NCBI RefSeq assembly: GCF_003335085.1
Contig: NZ_QPEJ01000015.1
Coordinates: 275,912-339,911, forward strand
DNA from: Polaribacter sp. WD7
Lineage (GTDB): Bacteria > Bacteroidota > Bacteroidia > Flavobacteriales > Flavobacteriaceae
Length of the DNA: 64,000 nt
Reading direction: 5' to 3'
Notes under the pieces: generated by a model
Told to the model about the DNA's origin: nothing
The model's input: only the letters and a program-made list of their open reading frames with translations
The model's database searches: none
Position numbers and translations under genes: made by a program
Part shown: positions 53,214-61,851 of the stretch, piece by piece
How positions within the stretch are numbered: position 1 is the first letter of the stretch
Layout of the letters: each line of letters opens with the position of its first letter

Positions 53214-55121
53214 TTATTTGTATTTAAAGGCTACCATTGCTAATGGGGGTAAATCTATTTCTATTGAATTAATTCTTCCATTCCATTCTTTGGCTTCTGT
53301 AATTACATTGGTGTTTTTATAGTTACCTGTTCCGTTGTATTCTTTACAATCACTATTAAAAATTTCTTGTAATGTTCCAGGTTTTGGAAAACCTACCCTA
53401 TAGTTTTCTCTAGGCACAGGTGTTAAATTTAAAATTACAATGACATTTTGAGTTTCTTTTTCACCTTTTCTAATGTAAGAAAGCACTGAGTTTTCATGAT
53501 CGCCGTGGTCTATCCACTCAAATCCTTCAGGAGAAAATTGTTTTTGATGTAAAGCAGGCTCTTTTTTGTATAATTTATTTAAATCTTTTACCAGGTTTTG
53601 TGCTCCTTTATGAACATCATATTGTAATAAATGCCAATCTAAACTGCCTTGAAAATTCCATTCTTTAGTTTGTCCAAATTCACCTCCTTGAAACAATAAT
53701 TTGGCTCCAGGGTGTGTATACATAAAGCTGTATAACATTCTTAAGTTTCCAAACTTTTGCCATTCATCACCAGGCATTTTATCTACAATTGCTTTTTTAC
53801 CATAAACTACTTCATCATGAGAAAGTGGTAGCATAAAGTTTTCAGTAAAGGCATAATTGAGACTAAACGTTAAGTCGTTTTGATGGTGTTTTCTATAAAT
53901 AGGTTCTTTAGCAAAATATTCTAAAGCATCATGCATCCATCCCATCATCCATTTCATACCAAAACCTAATCCGCCAGAATATATAGGTCTAGAAACTTGC
54001 GGAAAAGAGGTAGATTCTTCTGCAATTGTTTGTGTATCTGGGTAGTTTTCATAAACAGCAGCATTCATTTCTTTTATAAAACGCATGGCATCTAAATTTT
54101 CTCTTCCTCCAAATTCGTTTGGCTCCCATTGTCCTTCTTTTCTAGAGTAATCTAAAAACAGCATAGAGGCAACAGCATCTACACGTAAACCATCTGCATG
54201 GTATTTGTCTAACCAAAATAGTGCATTACTAATTAAAAAAGATTTGATTTCATTTCTACCGTAATTAAAAATTAAACTTTTCCAATCTTGGTGGTATCCT
54301 TTTCTTCTATCTGGGTGTTCATAGAGGTGAGATCCATCAAAGAAACCTAAACCATGATCATCAGAAGGAAAATGAGAAGGAACCCAATCTAGCAAGACTC
54401 CGATACCTTTTTCATGAAATTTATCTACTAAATATTTGAACTCATCAGGGTAACCAAAACGCGAGGTAGGTGCAAAATATCCTGTTAATTGATAACCCCA
54501 ACTAGGGTCATAAGGATACTCCATAATTGGCATAAACTCTACATGTGTAAAATTCATTTCATTAACATAATTAACCAATTCATTAGCCAGTTCTCTGTAG
54601 CTTAGAAATCTATTTTCTTCTACTTGTTTTTTCCAAGAACCTAAGTGAACTTCATAAACAGAAAAAGGTGCATCTAAGGCATTGTTCTTTTTTCTGTTTT
54701 TCATCCATTTTTTATCCTGCCATTCGTAATCATCTTCCCAAACTTCAGAAGCTGTTTTGGGTGGATGCTCGCATCTTCTAGCAAAAGGATCTGCTTTTTC
54801 TGTAATAACGTCGTTATTGTTACTTTGAATTTTATATTTGTAAATGGCACCTTTTGCAACTCCAGGAATAAAACCTTCCCAGATTCCACTTCCATCCCAA
54901 CGTACGTTTAATTGATGTTCTCCTGCTAGCCAAAAATTAAAATCACCAATAACAGAAACCATTTTAGCTGTTGGTGCCCAAACCGCAAAATAAGTTCCTT
55001 TTTCACCATCTAATGTGGTTATATGAGATCCAAATTTTTCATAAAGGCGATAGTGTTTTCCTGCCTGAAAAAGGTTAATATCAAATTCTGTAAAAAGACT
55101 ATGTACTTTTGTATATGCCAT
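53214..55121 (-). CDS. glgB: 1,4-alpha-glucan branching enzyme
   Basis: 635 residues: a CBM48 module at about 25-115 (GTYFAVWAPTAKMVSVIGDFNFW), the GH13 barrel with nucleophile Asp315 (LRVDAVASMLF), acid/base Glu368 (IAEESTSFP) and the third acidic residue in LPLSHDEVVYGKK, and a C-terminal beta domain. The 53-residue spacing between nucleophile and acid equals that of E. coli GlgB. It introduces alpha-1,6 branches into the glucan. Without the extra N-terminal CBM48 of some GlgB it is of the short type. Last gene of the glgM-C-E-B operon. Confidence 0.97.
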   Translation of the reverse strand: MAYTKVHSLFTEFDINLFQAGKHYRLYEKFGSHITTLDGEKGTYFAVWAPTAKMVSVIGDFNFWLAGEHQLNVRWDGSGIWEGFIPGVAKGAIYKYKIQSNNNDVITEKADPFARRCEHPPKTASEVWEDDYEWQDKKWMKNRKKNNALDAPFSVYEVHLGSWKKQVEENRFLSYRELANELVNYVNEMNFTHVEFMPIMEYPYDPSWGYQLTGYFAPTSRFGYPDEFKYLVDKFHEKGIGVLLDWVPSHFPSDDHGLGFFDGSHLYEHPDRRKGYHQDWKSLIFNYGRNEIKSFLISNALFWLDKYHADGLRVDAVASMLFLDYSRKEGQWEPNEFGGRENLDAMRFIKEMNAAVYENYPDTQTIAEESTSFPQVSRPIYSGGLGFGMKWMMGWMHDALEYFAKEPIYRKHHQNDLTFSLNYAFTENFMLPLSHDEVVYGKKAIVDKMPGDEWQKFGNLRMLYSFMYTHPGAKLLFQGGEFGQTKEWNFQGSLDWHLLQYDVHKGAQNLVKDLNKLYKKEPALHQKQFSPEGFEWIDHGDHENSVLSYIRKGEKETQNVIVILNLTPVPRENYRVGFPKPGTLQEIFNSDCKEYNGTGNYKNTNVITEAKEWNGRINSIEIDLPPLAMVAFKYK

Positions 55122-55170
55122 ACTGTATTTGTTATAAATGTTTATGAGTAAAACTTAAAACATACGTATT

Positions 55171-57108
55171 TTATTTGTAGATTTTAAAAATATGAAAAGG
55201 TAGTGATGCGTCCAGCTGTACATAATTCCATTCATTATACCAATTATAGCTGTTTTTTGTAATCAAATCTACGACTTCTACTTTATGTCCATGATGAATA
55301 CCTAAATCATTTAAAGGTAGTTGTACAGAGCCTGTTTGAGAATTCCAAGCATCTAAACTTATTACAGTTAAGGTTTCGTTAGATTTATTATCATTCCATT
55401 TGTAAAAAGCTAAAAGTTGATCATTTCCTGTCTCTAAAAACTTGATATTATTGGTTTGTTGGTAACTCTCGTTTTCTTTTCTAATATGGTTGATCTTAGA
55501 AATTAAAGTAGTTACTTTATTCTCTTTAAACCAATCATAATGGCAAAGTTGAAATTTTTCAGACATATAATACTCCTCTTTCCCATGAATAGGTTCACTA
55601 ATCATTTGTTCAAAAACAGGTCCATAAATACCAATGTTAGAACAAAGAGTTGCAGCTAAAGCATAGCGTTGTAGGTATTTACTTTCTGGAGCATCTTGTA
55701 AATGAAAAGGATTAATATCTGGAGTATTTGGCCAAAAATTTGGCCTCATGTATTCTTTCTGTTCTGTTTGAGTTAAATTGTTCATATATTCAATCAACTC
55801 GTGTTTAGAATCTCTCCATGTAAAATAGGTGTAAGATTGAGTATAACCTTGTTTAGCCAATTGTGCCATAACTTTTGGTCTGGTAAAAGCTTCTGCTAAA
55901 AATAGAACATCAGGATGTTGTTTTTTTACTTCACCAATAAGCCAACCCCAAAAGTAATAAGGTTTTGTATGCGGATTATCCACTCTAAAAATATTGATTC
56001 CGCAATCTATCCAATACAATAAAGTATCTAAACATTCTTGCCAAAGATTTTTATAATCTTTGTTTTCCCAATAAATTGGAAGAATGTCTTGGTATTTTTT
56101 TGGCGGATTTTCTGCATATTGAACAGTACCATCTGGTCTCCATTTAAACCAATCTGGATGTTGTGTAACCCAAGGATGATCTGGTGCTGCTTGTAAAGCG
56201 TAATCCATTGCTATTTCTATACCTTGTTTTTTAGCTTCTACAATAAGGTGTTTAAAGTCTTCTATATTTCCAAGTTCTAGATGAATATCTTTATGACCAC
56301 CGTATTTAGAACCAATACCCCAAGCAGATCCAACATCACCGTTTTGTGCTGTGGTTGTGTTGTTTTTTCCCTTTCTGTTTACTTCACCAATAGGATGAAT
56401 AGGTGGAAAGTATAAGATATCAAAACCCATAGTAGCAATTCTAGATAGTAGTCGATGGCAATCATTAAAAGTACCGTGTTTGCCTTTTTCTTCTGATGAT
56501 GATCTTGGAAAAAATTCATACCAAGTAGAAAATCTTGCTTTTTTTCTATCAACATAAACCTGATATTCTTCTGAAGTTGAAGTGTTAATTTTTTCAGGAT
56601 ATTTGATAAAAATATTTTTTAGTTTTTCAGAAACAGCTTCTTTAATAGCTTCGTTGTATGTCTCAGGATTCTTAAAAATATAGATTAGATGTAATAAATA
56701 GTCTTTTTCTTTTTCAGAAACTCTTTTTACTATTTTCTCTAAAAGTTCTGCGCCTTCTAATAGTTCAGAATTTACGTGTTGATAGTCGTCAATTTTGCGC
56801 CCTATACCATGTTGCCAATTTAGAGCGTAGTCTACCCAACCTTCTACTTTATATGAATAGAAACCTTGTTTTGTAGTTTGAAAGATGGCAACATACTCAT
56901 CATTAAAAGTTGGATTCATTCTAAGTTCTGTCCAACTGTTATCATTTTCTTGTTTAAAATGAAGGGAAGCTTGAAGTACATCATGTCCATCTATTAAAAC
57001 GTCTGCTGTTACATTTACAATTTCATCTACAACTCTCTTAATATATACTTTTCCACAATTAAGTTGAGGAGTTACATTTTCTACTACTATTCTACTTTGA
57101 TTTAGCAT
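55171..57108 (-). CDS. glgE: Alpha-1,4-glucan:maltose-1-phosphate maltosyltransferase GlgE
   Basis: 645 residues of subfamily GH13_3. The N-terminal domains (RIVVENVTPQLNCGKVYIKRVVDE, then DVLQASLHFKQ) fit the DUF3416/N-terminal module of GlgE. The barrel has nucleophile Asp377 in FRVDNPHTKP and acid/base Glu406 in FLAEAFTRP, 29 residues apart as in Streptomyces GlgE. It also has the family phrases GIGSKYGGHKDIH and YALQAAPDHPW. It lengthens glucan chains with maltose from alpha-maltose 1-phosphate. Its partner that makes the donor is probably the GlgM-like enzyme two genes upstream. Confidence 0.92.
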   Translation of the reverse strand: MLNQSRIVVENVTPQLNCGKVYIKRVVDEIVNVTADVLIDGHDVLQASLHFKQENDNSWTELRMNPTFNDEYVAIFQTTKQGFYSYKVEGWVDYALNWQHGIGRKIDDYQHVNSELLEGAELLEKIVKRVSEKEKDYLLHLIYIFKNPETYNEAIKEAVSEKLKNIFIKYPEKINTSTSEEYQVYVDRKKARFSTWYEFFPRSSSEEKGKHGTFNDCHRLLSRIATMGFDILYFPPIHPIGEVNRKGKNNTTTAQNGDVGSAWGIGSKYGGHKDIHLELGNIEDFKHLIVEAKKQGIEIAMDYALQAAPDHPWVTQHPDWFKWRPDGTVQYAENPPKKYQDILPIYWENKDYKNLWQECLDTLLYWIDCGINIFRVDNPHTKPYYFWGWLIGEVKKQHPDVLFLAEAFTRPKVMAQLAKQGYTQSYTYFTWRDSKHELIEYMNNLTQTEQKEYMRPNFWPNTPDINPFHLQDAPESKYLQRYALAATLCSNIGIYGPVFEQMISEPIHGKEEYYMSEKFQLCHYDWFKENKVTTLISKINHIRKENESYQQTNNIKFLETGNDQLLAFYKWNDNKSNETLTVISLDAWNSQTGSVQLPLNDLGIHHGHKVEVVDLITKNSYNWYNEWNYVQLDASLPFHIFKIYK

Positions 57109-57147
57109 TAGTTTGATTCGTTTTTTTGAAAATAAAACAAAAGGGTT

Positions 57148-58413
57148 TTAACCTATAATAGTTCCTTTAGCTATAGTTGCTTCTTTTTTAATAACAACAA
57201 TACCTTCTTTAACCATATATGTGTCTGTTTCAATATCTTTTATATGTGGCCCGCCATTAATTCTTACATCATCACCAATTCTACAGTTTTTATCAATGAT
57301 ACAGTTATGAATATAGCATCTATCTCCAATTCCCATCATAATTTCAATATTATTTTCCTCCACTTGTTCTAAGGTTTCATAAAAATCGTTACCCATCATG
57401 TAAGTATTAGAAATTAATGAGTTTTTACCAATTCTAGAACGAATACCAATAACCGATCTTTCTATTTTTTCAGCATTTATCAAACAACCATCTCCAATGA
57501 CAGTTTTGTCTAAAATAGTACCAGATATTTTAGAGGTTGGTAATATTCTTGCTCTTGTGTAGATACCTTTAGCGCTATACAAATCAAAACTAGGTATATC
57601 GTCTGTTAAACCAATATTAGCTTCAAAAAAAGAATCAATATTACCAATGTCTTCCCAGTATCCTTCGTATTGAAAACTTAAAGTCTTGTGATTTTCTATA
57701 GCTTGTGGTATGATTTCTTTTCCAAAGTCATTGGTGTCTGGATTATCCATCAATTTTTTAAGTAAATCTCTATTAAAGATATATATTCCCATTGAAGCTA
57801 GGTAATCTCTACCTTGGGCTTTCATTTCTTCACCAACATCAGAAGTCCAATTTGGCAATAATTCTGCTGCTGGTTTTTCTATAAAAGAAGTAATGATATT
57901 GTCATCATTTGTTTTTAGTATACCAAATGAAGTTGCATCTTTTGCGGTAACTGGATATGTTGCAATAGATATTTCGGCACCACTATCTTCATGTTTTTGG
58001 ATCATATCATTAAAATCCATCTGGTATAATTGGTCTCCAGAAAGAATCAAAGCATATTCAAAATCATTTTGTAAAAAATGATGCATACTTTGTCTTACAG
58101 CATCTGCTGTTCCTTGAAACCATTTGTCGCTCTGTATAGTTTGTTCTGCAGCCAATACATCAACAAAAGCAGAACTAAAAAAACTAAAATGATATGTATT
58201 AGTAATGTGTTTATTTAAAGAAGCAGAATTAAACTGCGTTAATACGTACATCCTTTTAATATCAGAATTGATACAATTGGAAATAGGAATATCTACCAAC
58301 CTATACTTACCAGCTATGGGAACAGCTGGTTTAGATCTGTCTTTTGTTAATGGATATAATCTTGACCCTTGGCCACCTCCTAAGATAATTCCAAGTACTT
58401 TATTGTTAATCAT
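57148..58413 (-). CDS. glgC: Glucose-1-phosphate adenylyltransferase
   Basis: 421 residues: nucleotidyltransferase part with IILGGGQGSRLYPLTKDRSKPAVPIAGKYRLVDIPISN, LILSGDQLYQMD, the sugar-binding GYWEDIGNIDSFFEAN, and a left-handed beta-helix C-terminus (TILDKTVIGDGCLIN, IIDKNCRIGDDVRING). It makes ADP-glucose, the committed step of bacterial glucan synthesis, and is usually controlled by allosteric effectors. It starts 4 nt after the glgM-like gene. Confidence 0.97.
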   Translation of the reverse strand: MINNKVLGIILGGGQGSRLYPLTKDRSKPAVPIAGKYRLVDIPISNCINSDIKRMYVLTQFNSASLNKHITNTYHFSFFSSAFVDVLAAEQTIQSDKWFQGTADAVRQSMHHFLQNDFEYALILSGDQLYQMDFNDMIQKHEDSGAEISIATYPVTAKDATSFGILKTNDDNIITSFIEKPAAELLPNWTSDVGEEMKAQGRDYLASMGIYIFNRDLLKKLMDNPDTNDFGKEIIPQAIENHKTLSFQYEGYWEDIGNIDSFFEANIGLTDDIPSFDLYSAKGIYTRARILPTSKISGTILDKTVIGDGCLINAEKIERSVIGIRSRIGKNSLISNTYMMGNDFYETLEQVEENNIEIMMGIGDRCYIHNCIIDKNCRIGDDVRINGGPHIKDIETDTYMVKEGIVVIKKEATIAKGTIIG

Positions 58414-58417
58414 TTAG

Positions 58418-59623
58418 TTATTGTTTTAAGGATTTATATAGTTCTTCTACTTGTTTTGCGATTGAAATCCAGTCGAAATACTCTTCTACCCTTTTTCTCC
58501 CTTTGGCAGCCATTGTATTTCTTAGTGTGGGGTTTTCTATAATTTTATTGATTCCGTTTGCTAAATCTTTAGCAAATTTATCGGGGTTTATTGGTTCAAA
58601 AGGAGCTTCGTTTTGCTGTTCTACAGGAACTAAAATACCTGTTTCTCCATCTACAACTACTTCTTTAATTCCGCCAACAGCACTTGCAACAACAGCAGTG
58701 TTACAGGCCATAGCTTCTATATTTATAATGCCAAAAGGCTCATATATAGATGGACAACAGAAAACATCTGCATGAGAATACAGTTGAATGACTTCTTCTT
58801 TTGTAACCATTTTATCTATCCAGATTACATTTTCACGTGTTTTTTTAACTTCATTAACTGCGTTTTCCATTTCTATACCAATTTCTTTCGTATCTGGGGC
58901 ACCAGCACATAGTACAATTTGCGTATCTGGGTTTATATATTTAATGGCGTTTACCAAATGTATAATTCCTTTTTGTCTGGTAATTCGTCCAACAAAAAGT
59001 ACATAAGGCTTATGTTTATTAATTTTATATTCTTCTAGAGTAGATGTTTCTGATGTAGTTATATATTGTTGTAAATTTATTCCGTTATAAATAACTTTAA
59101 CTTTATTTTCATCTACATTAAAGTGTTTTAAAACATCTTCTTTTGTTTCTTTTGATACAGCAATAAGAGCGTCAGCCATTTCAATTGCTGTTTTTTCTAC
59201 CCAAGAAGAGGCATCGTAACCACGCCCCAGTTGTTCTCTTTTCCAAGGGCGCAAAGGTTCTAATGAATGTGTAGTGATTACTAAAGGAATACCGTAGCAT
59301 AATTTAGCTACAATACCTGCAAAGTGTGCGTACCACGTGTGGCAGTGCACTACATCTGCATCTATTTTTTCAGCATTCATATGAAGTGCTGTACTTAAGG
59401 TTTTAAAAACAGCTTTTAGTTTATCATCAGATTCATCAAAAATAGGATTATCATATGGGAAACCTTTTACAGAAAGATTTTTGGTGTCGTCATCTTGATC
59501 TCCAAAACATCTAACATCAACATCCATAAGTTTAGATAATTCAGATGCTAGGTACTCTACATGCACACCTGCTCCTCCATATACATACGGTGGAAATTCT
59601 CTTGTAAAGAAAAGGGCTTTCAT
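58418..59623 (-). CDS. GT4-type glycogen synthase, candidate maltose-1-phosphate synthase GlgM
   Basis: 401 residues of the GT4 GT-B fold: TREFPPYVYGGAGVHVEYLASEL at the N-terminus, VVHCHTWYAHFAGI, NGINLQQY, VLFVGRITRQKGI and the E-x7-E region SIYEPFGIINIEAMACN. This is the actinobacterial type of glycogen synthase (short, GT4), not the E. coli GT5 GlgA of about 480 residues. The actinobacterial enzyme was shown to be GlgM, which joins ADP-glucose and glucose-1-phosphate to maltose-1-phosphate, the substrate of GlgE. The neighbouring glgE supports this role. First gene of the operon. Confidence 0.88.
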   Translation of the reverse strand: MKALFFTREFPPYVYGGAGVHVEYLASELSKLMDVDVRCFGDQDDDTKNLSVKGFPYDNPIFDESDDKLKAVFKTLSTALHMNAEKIDADVVHCHTWYAHFAGIVAKLCYGIPLVITTHSLEPLRPWKREQLGRGYDASSWVEKTAIEMADALIAVSKETKEDVLKHFNVDENKVKVIYNGINLQQYITTSETSTLEEYKINKHKPYVLFVGRITRQKGIIHLVNAIKYINPDTQIVLCAGAPDTKEIGIEMENAVNEVKKTRENVIWIDKMVTKEEVIQLYSHADVFCCPSIYEPFGIINIEAMACNTAVVASAVGGIKEVVVDGETGILVPVEQQNEAPFEPINPDKFAKDLANGINKIIENPTLRNTMAAKGRKRVEEYFDWISIAKQVEELYKSLKQ

Positions 59624-59839
59624 AAATTTTACGAAGTTAAATTAAGTTGGTTTTTTGATATGTTTTAAAATTTTAATATACAAAAACACCTCTAAATCAG
59701 CAAAACAAATGATAAGGTTTTTTTTAAAAAGCTTTATTGAAGTTTTGATAATAATACGTTTGTATTTTTCTAAAACACTGAATTTTTTTCATGCTTTTTT
59801 AAAATGCATAGCAAATACTGCAATAAATAGTAGGGTTAT

Positions 59840-60418
59840 TTAAACATTTCTTTGTTTGTTGATTTCGTCTTGAAGTTGTCTTCTTAGCTTTTGTTCTCTT
59901 TCTAGAGATTTTTTTCTATGTATGTTAAACTCTTCTTCAACATCACTCAAATTGTTTTGAGCTTCTTTTGTTAAAATATTACTTCTAAAAAATTTAAATA
60001 TAAAATAGACTAAACCAATTAATAGTATTATAATTATTGACCATAGAATTAAATTATAAGAAGTTTTTTTCAAAGGCATACCAAATAGTAGAATAGAATC
60101 TTCTTTCAGTAGCGCTTCGTCTCTTTCTAACTTTATTTTGTTTAGTTGGTTTTGAAGTGTTTTGGTTTTTTGCGTTTCATTAATGTATAGAGACTCTTTG
60201 TTTGAAATGATGTCTTTATGATTTTTAATAGAATCTAAAACATTAAGTTTTAATTTTTGAAAACGTTCTTTACTAATAACTTTATATTCTTGGTATGAGG
60301 TAGAGGTTCTGTAAATATTATCAAATTGATCATGTAAAGAATTAAATTTTTTGAGATCTTCTTGAGCAAAAGAACTATATGATACAGTTAAAAATATAAG
60401 GATAAGGTAAGTTTTCAT
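59840..60418 (-). CDS. Secreted/membrane hypothetical protein with coiled coil
   Basis: 192 residues from the ATG at 60418 (MKTYLILIFLTVSYSSFAQ, a signal peptide). A longer frame to 60490 runs into the rplT terminator and is discarded. A helical periplasmic part (about 25-110) with coiled-coil spacing (TLQNQLNKIKLERDEALLKE) is followed by a membrane helix at about 120-142 (NLILWSIIIILLIGLVYFIF) and a charged coiled cytoplasmic tail (HRKKSLEREQKLRRQLQDEI). I recognise no domain. The gene is unlinked in function from its neighbours. Confidence 0.72.
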   Translation of the reverse strand: MKTYLILIFLTVSYSSFAQEDLKKFNSLHDQFDNIYRTSTSYQEYKVISKERFQKLKLNVLDSIKNHKDIISNKESLYINETQKTKTLQNQLNKIKLERDEALLKEDSILLFGMPLKKTSYNLILWSIIIILLIGLVYFIFKFFRSNILTKEAQNNLSDVEEEFNIHRKKSLEREQKLRRQLQDEINKQRNV

Positions 60419-60448
60419 TTTTTCTTTTTTTGAGAATATAAATGTATA

Positions 60449-60479
60449 AAAAAAACCCAAACAAAAGTTTGGGTTTTTT
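60449..60479 (-). terminator. Terminator of the thrS-infC-rpmI-rplT operon
   Basis: AAAAACCCAAAC and GTTTGGGTTTTT with a 4-nt loop; in the minus direction the stem is followed by a T tract 22 nt after the rplT stop. Confidence 0.88.
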
Positions 60480-60500
60480 AATATAAGCAAGTATAATTAT

Positions 60501-60845
60501 TTATTTTATTTTCTCTACAACTGCCTTAAAAGCTTCTGGGTTATTTACAGCTAAATCTGCTAAAACCTTACGGTTTAGTTCGATGCTATTAGCTTTGACT
60601 TTTCCCATAAACTGAGAGTAAGACATTCCGTGTAAACGTGCTGCTGCGTTAATACGCGTTATCCACAAAGAACGGAAGTTTCTCTTATTGTTTTTACGGT
60701 CTCTGTATGCATAAAGCATTCCTTTTTCAACCGCATTTTTTGCTACTGTGTAAACGTTTTTTCTACGTCCAAAGTAACCTTTTGCTGCCTTCAAGATTTT
60801 TTTTCTTCTGTTTCTTGAAGCTACTGAATTTACTGATCTTGGCAT
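60501..60845 (-). CDS. rplT: 50S ribosomal protein L20
   Basis: 114 residues with the L20 pattern: [50 protein letters not shown] and YSQFMGKV. It is an early assembly protein of the 50S subunit. It is the third ribosomal gene in the order infC-rpmI-rplT; in other bacteria L20 represses this operon by binding its mRNA. No such site was identified here. Confidence 0.98.
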   Translation of the reverse strand: MPRSVNSVASRNRRKKILKAAKGYFGRRKNVYTVAKNAVEKGMLYAYRDRKNNKRNFRSLWITRINAAARLHGMSYSQFMGKVKANSIELNRKVLADLAVNNPEAFKAVVEKIK

Positions 60846-60938
60846 AATTCAAATTGTTTTTTGTAGTAGGCGATTCTGTTAAGAATACTTTTGATTTTGC
60901 CTAACTCCATGGTTAATAATTAAATTCCCTTATTAAAC

Positions 60939-61136
60939 TTATTTTAAGTTTAATTGTTGCTTAATGTTAGCTTCATCAGACTTGTGTACTAAAGTATCAT
61001 GAGTTAACTTTAACTTACGTTTTTTAGACTTCTTTGTTAAAATATGACTTTTAAACGCGTGCTTTCTTTTTAGTTTACCAGAACCAGTAACTTTAAATCG
61101 TTTCTTAGCGCTGGATTTTGTTTTCATTTTAGGCAT
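60939..61136 (-). CDS. rpmI: 50S ribosomal protein L35
   Basis: 65 residues, very basic: [20 protein letters not shown] and [22 protein letters not shown] fit L35. It is located between infC (78 nt upstream) and rplT (93 nt downstream), the conserved order. Confidence 0.97.
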   Translation of the reverse strand: MPKMKTKSSAKKRFKVTGSGKLKRKHAFKSHILTKKSKKRKLKLTHDTLVHKSDEANIKQQLNLK

Positions 61137-61214
61137 CTCTCCTTCGTTTTAACTACTTGCTTATGTATTATTAATTTGATGTATTTTAGCAAAATACGCT
61201 AAACTTATCAGCTA

Positions 61215-61775
61215 TTATTTTGTCTTTTTGGGAGCAATAAACATAATCATACGCTTACCTTCCAATTTCGGAAGTTGCTCTACTTTACCATATTCTTCTA
61301 GTTCTTGGGCTAGTTTTAATAGCAAAATTTGTCCTTGTTCTTTAAAGATTATAGAACGTCCTTTAAAAAATACAAATGCTTTTAATTTAGCACCATCTTG
61401 TAAGAACTTAATCGCATGTTTCTTTTTAAATTCATAATCATGCTCATCTGTTTGAGGTCCAAAACGAATTTCCTTAATCGTCACTTTAGTGGCTTTTGAT
61501 TTTAAGGCTTTTTCACGTTTTTTCTGCTCATACAAGAATTTCTTGTAATCAATAATTTTACAAACAGGAGGTTTTGCTTTTGGAGATATTTCTACCAAAT
61601 CTAGCTCTTGTTCTTTGGCCATTTCTTTAGCTTTCGCTAAAGGGTATACACCAACTTCTACGTTATCACCAACTACACGAACTTCATCAACATACTTTAT
61701 TTTGTCGTTAATTCTGTGTTGGTCTTCTTTGATTACTCTTAGTGGTCTTCTAGACCTGCTTCTTCTAATTGCTAT
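61215..61775 (-). CDS. infC: Translation initiation factor IF-3, non-canonical start codon
   Basis: The C-terminal domain ([36 protein letters not shown]) and the linker are complete. The N-terminal domain is encoded upstream of the first ATG (61622): [20 protein letters not shown] and [19 protein letters not shown]. The frame opens after a TAA as GTC-ATA-GCA-ATT-AGA, so translation must begin at ATA 61775 (AUA; 186 residues) or at ATT two codons later. IF-3 genes use AUU or related rare starts elsewhere, which allows IF-3 to repress its own translation. It lies 76 nt after thrS. Confidence 0.92.
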   Translation of the reverse strand: MAIRRSRSRRPLRVIKEDQHRINDKIKYVDEVRVVGDNVEVGVYPLAKAKEMAKEQELDLVEISPKAKPPVCKIIDYKKFLYEQKKREKALKSKATKVTIKEIRFGPQTDEHDYEFKKKHAIKFLQDGAKLKAFVFFKGRSIIFKEQGQILLLKLAQELEEYGKVEQLPKLEGKRMIMFIAPKKTK

Positions 61776-61851
61776 GACTTATAGATTTAAATTTAACTTA
61801 TAACTGATGAACAGTTTCTTATTTAATATTCATTTAAGAAATTCAAATTTA

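Noticed and set aside
59655..59843. 62-codon plus-strand ORF between the glgM-like gene and the hypothetical gene at 59840
   Set aside because: T-rich low-complexity translation rich in Phe, Ile and Lys, no promoter box, no recognisable motif; it overlaps the end of the minus-strand gene.
60419..60490. 24-residue N-terminal extension of the hypothetical protein at 59840
   Set aside because: The extension would run through the rplT terminator, and the ATG at 60418 starts a proper signal peptide.
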